A DNA stretch of 64,000 nucleotides, taken from the NCBI RefSeq assembly GCF_041729615.1, contig NZ_CP154874.1, forward strand, positions 3,827,501-3,891,500, read 5' to 3'. The position numbers and the translations under genes were made by a program. Below the pieces are notes generated by a model. The model saw nothing but the letters and a program-made list of their open reading frames with translations, did no database searches and had not been told where the DNA came from. This document shows, one piece after another, positions 34,408 through 46,468 of this stretch (the stretch's first letter is position 1; each line of letters begins with the position of its first letter). The DNA is from Pseudomonas alcaligenes. Its GTDB lineage: Bacteria; Pseudomonadota; Gammaproteobacteria; Pseudomonadales; Pseudomonadaceae.

Positions 34408-34487
34408 CGTAAAGAATTGATTACGACTGTGTGGAAATGACAGATGGCGACCTTGTTGCTGGTCCTGGCTGTCACATATTCTTGACG
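34408..34487. promoter_or_regulatory. Two TyrR/PhhR-type boxes between phhA and phhR
   Basis: The TyrR consensus is TGTAAA-N6-TTTACA. CGTAAAGAATTGATTACG (34408-34425) keeps GTAA and TTAC exactly, with flanking T and A extending the symmetry. TGTCACATATTCTTGACG (34470-34487) keeps GT-A and T-AC. The centres are 62 bp apart, near six helical turns. No -24/-12 sigma54 promoter was seen upstream of phhA. A CA-rich AAAAACAA (plus 34319-34326, reverse) lies in the phhA leader. The rest of this 257-bp gap holds nothing else I can name. Confidence 0.65.
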
Positions 34488-34555
34488 AAAAATGACGGCC
34501 GCCTTGCGAAAACTCGGCCGCTCCCGCCCGACAATCAAAATTCAAGGGGCTCCGC

Positions 34556-36109
<1,554 letters not shown>

Positions 36110-36222
36110 GGCTACGACCTTGGTGCAATGGCCACGTGGCGGGCGAGGGCGTACAAAGTGCGCATCCGGCTCCTGCGATACCCGGATGCGTTTCTGACAT
36201 TCCTTCCCCGGAATGAATTGGC

Positions 36223-36249
36223 GGGCGACCCTAGGGTCGCCCTTTTTTT
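36223..36249 (+). terminator. Terminator of phhR
   Basis: GGGCGACCCTAGGGTCGCCC followed by seven T: a nearly loopless perfect 10-bp inverted repeat plus U-tract. Confidence 0.92.
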
Positions 36250-36327
36250 ATGTCCGCCCCGCGTGCCGGTGCGGGGCGTCGTCGGCAGGGGTTCCCGGCG
36301 TTGCCGGGCACGCTTCTTCGCGGCCGA

Positions 36328-36359
36328 GACCATGGTCGTAGAGCGGTAAGACCATGGTC
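36328..36359. promoter_or_regulatory. Twin palindromes upstream of acs (operator-like)
   Basis: The perfect palindrome GACCATGGTC occurs at 36328-36337 and again at 36350-36359, each preceded by A and followed by G, with centres 22 bp (two helical turns) apart. They lie 73-104 bp upstream of the acs ATG in an otherwise gene-free 322-bp gap. Candidate site for the acetate regulator (ErdR/CrbR type in Pseudomonas), which is not encoded here. A CA motif AAAAACAA (36403-36410) in the leader resembles a Hfq-Crc site. Confidence 0.5.
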
Positions 36360-36431
36360 GAATGGCCCCACGGGGTGTCGGGGGATACAAAAGGCAGCAT
36401 ACAAAAACAACCGCCCCACCGAGGTATCCCC

Positions 36432-38387
<1,956 letters not shown>

Positions 38388-38412
38388 CCGGGCGGTTTCG
38401 CGGACGTGCACG

Positions 38413-38442
38413 ACCCCGGCCACAAGCCGGGGTTTGTTTTTT
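38413..38442 (+). terminator. Terminator of acs
   Basis: ACCCCGGC, CACAA loop, GCCGGGGT, then TTGTTTTTT: a strong GC stem with a U-rich tail 25 bp after the stop. Confidence 0.9.
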
Positions 38443-38680
38443 GGGTGGCGGCGAGCCGATGTAACCTCGCTGTAACACTGGGCGCCGATTCGGGGCGAGA
38501 GGGAACACTCCGGTCGTCTGAGGGGGCGCTGCAGTCCGTAAAAGATCGAGGAATACCGCGAATCTATTGGGTTTCGCGGATGTGGCTCGACTATTGCTTT
38601 ATCTATCGGCTGTGCTTTTTGTCTCGCTGGTCACGTTTTGGCTGACCTGTCAATACGGCTTCGATGCCGCTCCTGTGCTT

Positions 38681-38734
38681 CTGTAATTTGTTGTCGCTTT
38701 GAGGAAATATCGACCTACCCCCGGTCGATAGAAT
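38681..38734 (+). promoter_or_regulatory. ArgR site and promoter of the aot operon
   Basis: CTGTAA (38681) is followed 11 bp later by TGTCGC-N8-AA (38692-38707), which fits the ArgR half-site described for P. aeruginosa. A -10-like TAGAAT (38729-38734) starts 31 bp after TGTCGC, the same distance as at aruC. A second -10-like TACAAT lies at 38797. The 476-bp gap after acs holds nothing else apart from its terminator. Confidence 0.6.
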
Positions 38735-38863
38735 GCCGCCCACTTGGCCAACCCTCTTGCCATGCTGTTGCAGCCGGCAAAGACGGTGACACTTTCTACA
38801 ATTCACCCTGGCCATGGCGAACTTCATTCTGCCAAACGCTGTACCCATTCGAAGGAGCACAAG

Positions 38864-39640
38864 ATGAAGAAGATCGTACTTCTCGGCGCGCTGGCGCTGA
38901 GCGCTTTCAGTGCGCTGGTTCAGGCAGAAGACAAACCCCTGCGCATCGGTATCGAGGCGGCCTACCCGCCCTTCGCCTACAAGACCCCGGAAGGCAACAT
39001 CACCGGCTTCGACTACGACATCGGCAACGCCCTGTGCGAGGAGATGAAGGTCAAGTGCCAGTGGATCGAGCAGGAGTTCGATGGCCTGATCCCGGCCCTC
39101 AAGGTGCGCAAGTTCGATGCCGTGCTGTCGTCGATGAGCATCACCGAAGAGCGCCTGAAGTCCGTGGACTTCACCAACAAGTACTACCACACCCCCGCCA
39201 AGCTGGCGATGAAGGCCGGTACCGAGATCAAGGACCCGCTGGTCGACCTGAAGGGCAAGAAGGTCGGTGTGCAGCGCGCCTCCATCTACGACCGCTACGC
39301 CACCGAGGTGTTCGCCCCGGCCGGTGTGGAAGTGGTGCGCTACAGCTCGCAGAACGAGATCTTCCTCGATCTGGCCGCCGGCCGCCTGGACGCCACCCTG
39401 GCTGACGTGGTCAACATCGATGACGGCTTCCTCAAGACCGACGCCGGCAAGGGCTTCGCCCTGGTGGGCCCGGACTACACCGACGAGAAGTACTTCGGCA
39501 ACGGTGCCGGCATCGCGGTGCGCAAGGGCGACACCGCCACTGCCGAGAAGATCAATGCCGCCATCGCCGCCATCCGTGCCAACGGCAAGTACAAGGAAGT
39601 GCAGGACAAGTACTTCCAGTTCAACGTCTACGGCGAGTAA
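38864..39640 (+). CDS. aotJ: Arginine/ornithine-binding protein AotJ
   Basis: A 258-residue periplasmic binding protein with signal peptide MKKIVLLGALALSAFSALVQA and the amino-acid-binding pattern LRIGIEAAYPPFAYK, GFDYDIGNALCEEM and DAVLSSMSITEERLK. First gene of aotJQMOP-argR, which takes up arginine and ornithine. Strong GGAG ribosome-binding site. ArgR half-sites lie upstream. Confidence 0.95.
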   Translation: MKKIVLLGALALSAFSALVQAEDKPLRIGIEAAYPPFAYKTPEGNITGFDYDIGNALCEEMKVKCQWIEQEFDGLIPALKVRKFDAVLSSMSITEERLKSVDFTNKYYHTPAKLAMKAGTEIKDPLVDLKGKKVGVQRASIYDRYATEVFAPAGVEVVRYSSQNEIFLDLAAGRLDATLADVVNIDDGFLKTDAGKGFALVGPDYTDEKYFGNGAGIAVRKGDTATAEKINAAIAAIRANGKYKEVQDKYFQFNVYGE

Positions 39641-39754
39641 CGCCGTCCCATCCATCCTCCCCGGAGTGGGGAGGGTGGGTGTCGCGGGGCCCAGTGCCTG
39701 CGCCTCCAGCCCTCGCTGAGGGCCTCCTCCTGTGTGTTCCAGAGGATAGATTCC

Positions 39755-40444
39755 ATGTTCAACGGCTACGGCTCGACCATTCTCGACGGTGCCTGGCTCA
39801 CCGTGCAGCTGGCGCTGTTCTCGATGGCGGTGGCCATCGGGCTCGGCCTGCTTGGCGCGGCCTTCCGCCTGTCGCCCCTGAAATGGCTGGCGCTGATGGG
39901 CGAAACCTATGCCACCGTGATCCGCGGCATTCCCGATCTGGTGCTGATCCTGCTGATCTTCTACGGCGGCCAGGATCTGGTGAACCGCATTGCCCCGCTG
40001 GTGGGCTATGAGGACTACATCGACATCAATCCCTTCGTGGCGGGTGTCGGTACCCTGGGCTTCATCTACGGCGCCTACCTGTCGGAAACCTTCCGCGGCG
40101 CCTTCATGGCCATCCCCAAGGGACAGGGCGAGGCCGGTATGGCCTACGGCATGAGCCCGCTGCGGGTGTTCTTCCGCATCCTGGTGCCGCAGATGGTGCG
40201 TCTGGCCATTCCCGGCGTGACCAACAACTGGCTGGTGCTGGTCAAGGCCACCGCGCTGATCTCCCTGGTCGGCCTGCAGGACATGATGGCCCGCGCCAAG
40301 AGCGCCGGCGACGCGACCCGCGAGCCGTTCACCTACATCCTGCTGGCCGCCGCCATCTACCTGGCGCTGACCAGTGTGTCGCTGCTGGTGCTGCGTTACC
40401 TCGAACGCCGCTATTCGGTCGGCGTCAAGGCCATGGAAATCTGA
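39755..40444 (+). CDS. aotQ: Arginine/ornithine ABC transporter permease AotQ
   Basis: A 229-residue HisQ-type permease with the EAA-type loop IPKGQGEAGMAYGMSPLRVFFRILVPQ (in parts) and several membrane helices. ATG 39755 follows AGAGGAT; a longer frame from 39734 is unlikely. The 114 bp after aotJ is the longest gap in the operon, often where binding-protein transcripts partly end. Confidence 0.94.
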   Translation: MFNGYGSTILDGAWLTVQLALFSMAVAIGLGLLGAAFRLSPLKWLALMGETYATVIRGIPDLVLILLIFYGGQDLVNRIAPLVGYEDYIDINPFVAGVGTLGFIYGAYLSETFRGAFMAIPKGQGEAGMAYGMSPLRVFFRILVPQMVRLAIPGVTNNWLVLVKATALISLVGLQDMMARAKSAGDATREPFTYILLAAAIYLALTSVSLLVLRYLERRYSVGVKAMEI

Positions 40445-40454
40445 GGGAGCCGCC

Positions 40455-41153
40455 ATGCTTTTCGACTACAACGTGGTAATCGACAGCCTGCCGCTGTATT
40501 TCGGCGGTGTGCTGGTCACCCTCAAACTGCTGGTGATCTCCCTGGCCCTGGGCCTGCTCGCGGCCGTGCCGCTGGCGATGATGCGGGTGTCCAAGCAGCC
40601 GCTGATCAACTTCCCGGCCTGGCTCTACACCTACGTGATCCGTGGCACGCCGATGCTGGTGCAGCTGTACCTGCTGTACTACGGCCTGGCCCAGTTCGAA
40701 GCGGTGCGCGAGAGCTTCATGTGGCCCTATCTGTCCGATGCCACCTTCTGCGCCTGCCTGGCCTTCGCCATCAACACCAGCGCCTATAGCGCCGAGATCC
40801 TTGCCGGCAGCCTCAAGGCCACCCCGCATGGCGAGATCGAGGCGGCCAAGGCCATGGGCATGTCGCGCGCCAAGCTGTACCGCCGCATCCTCCTGCCGTC
40901 TGCGCTGCGCCGTGCGCTGCCGCAGTACAGCAACGAGGTGATCATGATGCTGCACACCACCAGCCTGGCCTCGGTGGTGACCCTGATCGACATCACCGGC
41001 GCGGCCAAGACCGTCAACTCGCAGTACTACCTGCCGTTCGAGGCCTACATCACTGCCGGCCTGTTCTACCTGGTGCTGACCTTCGTCCTGGTGCGCCTGT
41101 TCAAGCTGGGTGAGCGTCGCTGGCTGGCCTACCTGGCCCCGCGCAAGCACTGA
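40455..41153 (+). CDS. aotM: Arginine/ornithine ABC transporter permease AotM
   Basis: A 232-residue HisM-type permease (MLFDYNVVIDSLPLYFGG at the start; TPHGEIEAAKAMGMSRAKLYRRI loop, in parts). It pairs with AotQ to form the membrane channel. Ribosome-binding site GAGGGAG; 10 bp after aotQ. Confidence 0.94.
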   Translation: MLFDYNVVIDSLPLYFGGVLVTLKLLVISLALGLLAAVPLAMMRVSKQPLINFPAWLYTYVIRGTPMLVQLYLLYYGLAQFEAVRESFMWPYLSDATFCACLAFAINTSAYSAEILAGSLKATPHGEIEAAKAMGMSRAKLYRRILLPSALRRALPQYSNEVIMMLHTTSLASVVTLIDITGAAKTVNSQYYLPFEAYITAGLFYLVLTFVLVRLFKLGERRWLAYLAPRKH

Positions 41154-41166
41154 GGTCACGACGAGC

Positions 41167-42279
41167 ATGCAACGTATCGACCACATCCTGCCCTGGGGCT
41201 GCCCCGGCACCGAGCGCAAGCTCAGCCTGTTCCGCTTCGGTGCGGGTGAGCGCAAGGCCTACATCCAGGCCAGCCTGCACGCCGACGAGCTGCCGGGCAT
41301 GCGCGTGGCGGTGGAGCTCAAGCGCCGTCTGGCCGAGCTGGAAGGGCAGGGGCGCCTGACCGGGGTGATCGAGCTGGTGCCGGTGGCCAACCCCATTGGC
41401 CTCGGCCAGATGCTCCAGGCCACCAGCCAGGGGCGTTTCGAGCTGGGCAGCGGCAAGAACTTCAACCGCGACTTCGCCGACCTGGCCGAGCTGGTCGCCC
41501 CCGCCCTGGATGGGCGCCTGGGTGCCGATGGCGCGGCCAACGTGCGGCTGATCCGTCAGGCCATGCTGGCCGCGCTGGACGGCCTGGCGCCGGCTGGCTC
41601 CGAGCTGCAGGGCCTGCAGCGCCTGCTGCTCCGTCATGCCTGCGACGCCGATGTGGTGCTCGACCTGCACTGCGACTTCGATGCCGTGGTGCACCTGTAC
41701 ATGATCCCGCAGCAGGCCGCGGCCTTCGCCGGCCTGGCGGCGCGCCTGGGTGCCGGCGCCGTGCTGGTGGCCGAGGACACCGGCGGCAGCTCCTTCGACG
41801 AGGCCTGCTCCATGGCCTGGCTGCGCCTGGCGCGGCGCTTCCCCGAGGCCGTGGTACCGCTGGCCTGCCAGGCGGCGACCGTGGAGCTGGGCGGCATGCT
41901 GGATACCGAGCGCGAACGGGCCATGGCCAGCGCCGAGGGCATCCTCGCCTTCCTCGCCGAGCAGGGCCTGATCAGCGGTGACTGGCCGGCCGCGCCGGCG
42001 CCCAGCTGCCAGCCGACACCCTTCGCCGGTGCGCAGTACGCCTACCCGCCGCACGCCGGCGTGGTCAGCTTCCTGCAGCCGGTCGGCGCCCGCGTCGAGG
42101 TGGGCGATCCGCTGTTCGAAGTCATAGATCCGCTGGAGGACCGCCACAGCATCGTGCGTGCGTCCACTTCCGGCGTGCTGTATGTGCGCGAGCGCCTGCG
42201 CTTCGCCCAACCCGGACTCTGGCTGGCCAAGGTGGCCGGCCAACAACCCATCCGTCAGGGTCGCCTGCTGAGCGACTGA
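41167..42279 (+). CDS. aotO: AotO, succinylglutamate desuccinylase/aspartoacylase-family protein
   Basis: A 370-residue M14-type zinc hydrolase: metal-site motif ASLHADELPGM, LDLHCDFDAV, catalytic region VELGGM, and a C-terminal lipoyl-like barrel (VGARVEVGDPLFEVIDPL). It resembles AruE but is distinct. In P. aeruginosa aotO was reported as not required for uptake; its substrate is unknown, possibly an N-acylated arginine or ornithine derivative. It sits inside the transport operon between aotM and aotP. Confidence 0.9.
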   Translation: MQRIDHILPWGCPGTERKLSLFRFGAGERKAYIQASLHADELPGMRVAVELKRRLAELEGQGRLTGVIELVPVANPIGLGQMLQATSQGRFELGSGKNFNRDFADLAELVAPALDGRLGADGAANVRLIRQAMLAALDGLAPAGSELQGLQRLLLRHACDADVVLDLHCDFDAVVHLYMIPQQAAAFAGLAARLGAGAVLVAEDTGGSSFDEACSMAWLRLARRFPEAVVPLACQAATVELGGMLDTERERAMASAEGILAFLAEQGLISGDWPAAPAPSCQPTPFAGAQYAYPPHAGVVSFLQPVGARVEVGDPLFEVIDPLEDRHSIVRASTSGVLYVRERLRFAQPGLWLAKVAGQQPIRQGRLLSD

Positions 42280-42298
42280 GCCAAACGAGAGCCCAACC

Positions 42299-43063
<765 letters not shown>

Positions 43064-43079
43064 GCACTAGACTGCCTCC

Positions 43080-44066
43080 ATGACTTCGACTGCCCACTGC
43101 ATCGCCTTCCTGATCTGGCCGGAAACCAGGCCCATGACCCTGGCCCTGGCCGAGGAGGCCCTGCGCGTGGCGCAGCGCGTTCACCCGGAGGTGTCCTACG
43201 AGCTGCGTTTCCTCCAGGCCGAAGCGCCTGCCGAGGGGAGCTGGCGTCTGCCTGGCGAGCCCTGGGCCGGGCGCCTGGAAGGCTGCAGCAAGCTGTTCCT
43301 GCTGGCCGACGAGCCGCCGGCGCAGATGGCCTCGACCCTGGCCTCGGCCCTCAAGCAGCTGGCCCGCAGTGGCATCGCCATCGGTGGCCTGTCCGCCGGT
43401 GTCTACCCGCTGGCCCAGCTCGGTCTGCTCGATGGCTACCGCGCCGCCGTGCACTGGCGCTGGCAGGACGACTTCACTGAGCGTTTCCCCAAGGTGATCG
43501 CCACCAGCCACCTGTTCGACTGGGACCGCGACCGTCTCAGCGCCTGCGGTGGCCTGGCCGTGCTCGACCTGCTGCTGGCGGTGCTGGCCCGCGACCACGG
43601 TGCCGAACTGGCCGGCGCGGTGAGCGAGGAATTGGTGGTCGAGCGCATCCGCGAGGGCGGCGAGCGCCAGCGCATTCCGCTGCAGAACCGCATCGGCTCC
43701 AGCCATCCCAAGCTGACCCAGGCGGTGCTGCTGATGGAGGCCAACATCGAGGAGCCGCTGACCACCGACGAGATCGCCCAGCATGTGTGCGTGTCGCGGC
43801 GTCAGCTGGAGCGCATCTTCAAGCAGTACCTCAATCGCGTGCCCAGCCAGTACTACCTGGAGCTGCGCCTGAACAAGGCGCGCCAACTGCTGATGCAGAC
43901 CAGCAAGTCGATCATCCAGATCGGCCTGTCCTGCGGCTTCTCCTCCGGCCCGCACTTCTCCAGCGCCTACCGCAACTTCTTCGGGGCGACCCCGCGGGAG
44001 GATCGCAATCAGCGGCGTAGTGCCAGTCCGTTCGAGATTGCTCCTGCTTCCGTTGAGCGCGGCTGA
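43080..44066 (+). CDS. argR: ArgR, AraC-family arginine regulator
   Basis: A 328-residue protein with an N-terminal DJ-1/amidotransferase-like sensor domain (IAFLIWPETRPMTLALAEEA) and a C-terminal AraC/XylS DNA-binding domain (TTDEIAQHVCVSRRQLERIFKQYL, ILQ-type second helix QIGLSCGFSSGPHFSSAYRNFFG, in parts). In Pseudomonas ArgR, unrelated to E. coli ArgR, activates aot and aru and controls other arginine genes. As last gene of the aot operon it controls its own synthesis. Confidence 0.96.
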   Translation: MTSTAHCIAFLIWPETRPMTLALAEEALRVAQRVHPEVSYELRFLQAEAPAEGSWRLPGEPWAGRLEGCSKLFLLADEPPAQMASTLASALKQLARSGIAIGGLSAGVYPLAQLGLLDGYRAAVHWRWQDDFTERFPKVIATSHLFDWDRDRLSACGGLAVLDLLLAVLARDHGAELAGAVSEELVVERIREGGERQRIPLQNRIGSSHPKLTQAVLLMEANIEEPLTTDEIAQHVCVSRRQLERIFKQYLNRVPSQYYLELRLNKARQLLMQTSKSIIQIGLSCGFSSGPHFSSAYRNFFGATPREDRNQRRSASPFEIAPASVERG

Positions 44067-44144
44067 GGCTGGCAGCTGGCGCTAGCCTTTTTGTGCAGCA
44101 GCTGTTTAGCTTGCTGTTCGATGCTTCTGTTCCGCCCTGCTGGG

Positions 44145-44767
44145 CGGGTCACTTTTTCCAGTCGCGGAAAAAGTAACCAAAAACGCTTGCCCCCGACATC
44201 CGGCCCCGCCTGCGGCGGGGTTCCCTCACTCCATCATCGCTCCACGGGCACGCCGCGAAGGGCCATCCCTGGCCCATCGCGTCTTTCGCGGCATCCATGC
44301 CGCTCAACCCCTTCCGCAATGATTCCGTTCGGCCTCCTGAAGGGGGCGTTTGGAGTTGCCTGAAAGTTCTGTATTCCTTTCCCGATGGTTCCCACGCTCC
44401 GTGTGGGAACCCATCCCGTGACGCTCCTCGTCACTGGCCAGCAAGCACCACAAAGCAAGCAATTGGCGCATAGCACCAAAGGCTGCACTCCCACGCAGAG
44501 CGTGGGAACGATCAAAAGCGCGCAGCGGCGAGAAGGGCTGCCAAGCAGCTCGGTGCCCGAGTCCCCGTCAGTAGGCCGAGTGGAGGTGTTGCGCAGGGGG
44601 ACGCGAGGCAGGACGCCGAGCGAGGAGCGATGGGACAGGACGTCCCATCGTGACGGCCCCCGGAGCAGCGCCGGAAGGAGGGAACCCCGCCGCAGGCGGG
44701 GCCGGATGCCGGGGTGGCCTTCTCTTTGGTTACTTTCTCTTGGCCAGACAAGAGAAAGTAACTCGCC
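44145..44767. repeat. Nested inverted-repeat element filling the argR-aruC gap
   Basis: The outer parts contain a perfect 31-bp inverted repeat (44197-44227 against 44678-44708). Each outer arm has its own hairpin: ACTTTTTCC/GGAAAAAGT (44151-44174) and GTTACTTTCTCTTG with its exact complement (44729-44762). Inside are two palindromes of one family, GGTTCCCACGC...GTGGGAACC (44387-44411) and CTCCCACGC...GCGTGGGAAC (44488-44509), facing each other. No transposase or credible gene lies within. The element fills most of the 1030-bp gap 44067-45096; reading frames across it look non-coding. Confidence 0.8.
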
Positions 44768-44951
44768 GTGCAAGGCGAAATCGGTAGTTGGTGCCGAGGA
44801 AAGTGTTGCGATCAGGCTGTTGAGTGCGTGCCCGGCCCCTGGGGCAATATCCGCGCAAAGCCTGACGTGGTTCTACAAGGGTTTTTCGTAGGGCAGCGAA
44901 ATACCCCGATCCAGCCGCGCAGCGTTTAAACTGCGCAATTCCGGAGCTTTC

Positions 44952-45045
44952 TGTCGCATTGCCGAAAGCCCCCGAAAACCGCGGGTTGCCGCTGTAACAA
45001 GTTGTCGCATGGCGACAATGCGGGCCCGTGGGCAGCCCCTACAAT
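44952..45045 (+). promoter_or_regulatory. ArgR sites and promoter of the aru operon
   Basis: TGTCGC-N8-AA occurs at 44952-44967 and at 45003-45018; the second is also the palindrome TTGTCGC-ATG-GCGACAA and is preceded 11 bp upstream by CTGTAA (44992). A -10-like TACAAT (45040-45045) starts 31 bp after the second TGTCGC. No good -35 is present, as expected for an activator-dependent promoter. Confidence 0.65.
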
Positions 45046-45096
45046 CCTTCCATCACCCGCCATTGAGTGCGGTGTTCCTTGTTCAGGAGAGCCCCG

Positions 45097-46317
45097 ATGT
45101 CCGTTCAGCACGATCCGGTGCAACGCGCCGATTTCGATCAGTATCTGGTCCCCAACTATGCCCCCGCCGCCTTCGTTCCGGTGCGCGGCCTGGGCTCCCG
45201 AGTCTGGGATCAGGGCGGTCGCGAGCTGATCGACTTCGCCGGCGGCATCGCCGTCAATGCCCTCGGTCACTGCCATCCGGCACTGGTCAAGGCGCTGACC
45301 GAGCAGGCCAACACCCTGTGGCACATCTCCAACGTGTTCACCAACGAGCCAACCCTGCGTCTTGCCCACAAGCTGGTCGATGCCACTTTCGCCGAGCGCG
45401 TGTTCTTCTGCAACTCCGGCGCCGAGGCCAACGAGGCCGCGTTCAAGCTGGCCCGTCGCGTCGCCCATGACCGCTTCGGCCCGGAGAAGTGCGAGATCAT
45501 CGCCGCGATCAACAGCTTCCACGGTCGCACCCTGTTCACCGTCAGCGTCGGAGGCCAGCCCAAGTATTCCGATGGCTTCGGGCCGAAGATCGAGGGCATC
45601 ACCCATGTCCCGTACAACGACCTGGAGGCGCTGAAAGCCGCCATTTCCGACAAGACCTGCGCCGTGGTGCTGGAGCCGATCCAGGGCGAAGGCGGTGTGC
45701 TGCCGGCCGACAAGGCCTACCTGGAAGGCGCCCGCGCCCTGTGTGACCAGCACAATGCGCTGCTGGTGTTCGACGAGGTGCAGAGCGGCATGGGCCGCAG
45801 CGGCGAGCTGTTCGCCTACATGCACTACGGCGTCACCCCGGACATCCTCTCCAGCGCCAAGAGCCTGGGCGGCGGTTTCCCCATCGGCGCCATGCTCACT
45901 ACCACCGACCTGGCCAAGCACCTGGCCGTCGGCACCCACGGCACCACCTATGGCGGCAACCCGCTGGCCTGTGCGGTGGCCGAGGCGGTGCTGGATATCG
46001 TCAATACCCCGGAAGTGCTGGCGGGCGTCAAGGCCAAGAGCGCCGACTTCCGCCAGCGCCTGCAGGCGATCGGCGAGCAGTACGGCATCTTCACCCAGGT
46101 GCGCGGCCTCGGCCTGCTGCTCGGCTGCGTGCTGAGCGACGCCTGGAAGGGCAAGGCCAAGGCCGTGCTCGATGCCGCCGCCGCCGAGGGCGTGCTGGTG
46201 CTGCAGGCCAGCCCGGACGTGGTGCGCTTCGCTCCCAGCCTGGTGGTGGAGGAGGCCGACATCGTCGACGGCCTGCAGCGCTTCGAGCGTGCCGTGGCCA
46301 AGCTGGTCCAGGGCTGA
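45097..46317 (+). CDS. aruC: Succinylornithine/acetylornithine aminotransferase
   Basis: A 406-residue class III aminotransferase: FCNSGAEANEAAFKLAR, FHGRTLFTVSVGGQPKY, LLVFDEVQSGMGR and PLP lysine in SSAKSLGGGFPIGAM. In Pseudomonas AruC serves both arginine catabolism (succinylornithine) and synthesis (acetylornithine, and argD function). ATG 45097 after TCAGGAGAG. First gene of the aru operon. Confidence 0.95.
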   Translation: MSVQHDPVQRADFDQYLVPNYAPAAFVPVRGLGSRVWDQGGRELIDFAGGIAVNALGHCHPALVKALTEQANTLWHISNVFTNEPTLRLAHKLVDATFAERVFFCNSGAEANEAAFKLARRVAHDRFGPEKCEIIAAINSFHGRTLFTVSVGGQPKYSDGFGPKIEGITHVPYNDLEALKAAISDKTCAVVLEPIQGEGGVLPADKAYLEGARALCDQHNALLVFDEVQSGMGRSGELFAYMHYGVTPDILSSAKSLGGGFPIGAMLTTTDLAKHLAVGTHGTTYGGNPLACAVAEAVLDIVNTPEVLAGVKAKSADFRQRLQAIGEQYGIFTQVRGLGLLLGCVLSDAWKGKAKAVLDAAAAEGVLVLQASPDVVRFAPSLVVEEADIVDGLQRFERAVAKLVQG

Positions 46318-46325
46318 TGCCCGCA

Positions 46326-46348
46326 GGGCGGCGCAGGAAGCGCCGCCC
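46326..46348 (+). repeat. Hairpin between aruC and aruF
   Basis: GGGCGGCGC AGGAA GCGCCGCCC, a perfect 9-bp stem, followed only by GATTTTC. It may be a leaky terminator or a block to 3' decay that sets aruC apart from aruFGDBE. Confidence 0.6.
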
Positions 46349-46468
46349 GATTTTCAGGATGAAGGGTTCCATGCGTGATCGGGCACTGCTCCGATCTTTC
46401 TCCAGAGGGCTGCCTCAGGCCTTTTGGAGCTTTTATTCGAACGGCGCTTTTGTCGAAAGGAGAAGGCC

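Noticed and set aside
34299..34555. Search for a sigma54 (-24/-12) promoter for phhA
   Set aside because: No GG-N10-GC pair with acceptable flanks was found; TTGC occurrences lack the partner GG at the right distance.
38406..38645. 79-codon frame after acs
   Set aside because: It runs through the acs terminator and has no ribosome-binding site or recognisable family.
44234..44773. 179-codon minus frame and 168-codon plus frame (44385-44891) in the argR-aruC gap
   Set aside because: They translate the repeat element; such frames are often annotated as hypothetical proteins in Pseudomonas but show no protein-like conservation pattern and are made of hairpin arms.
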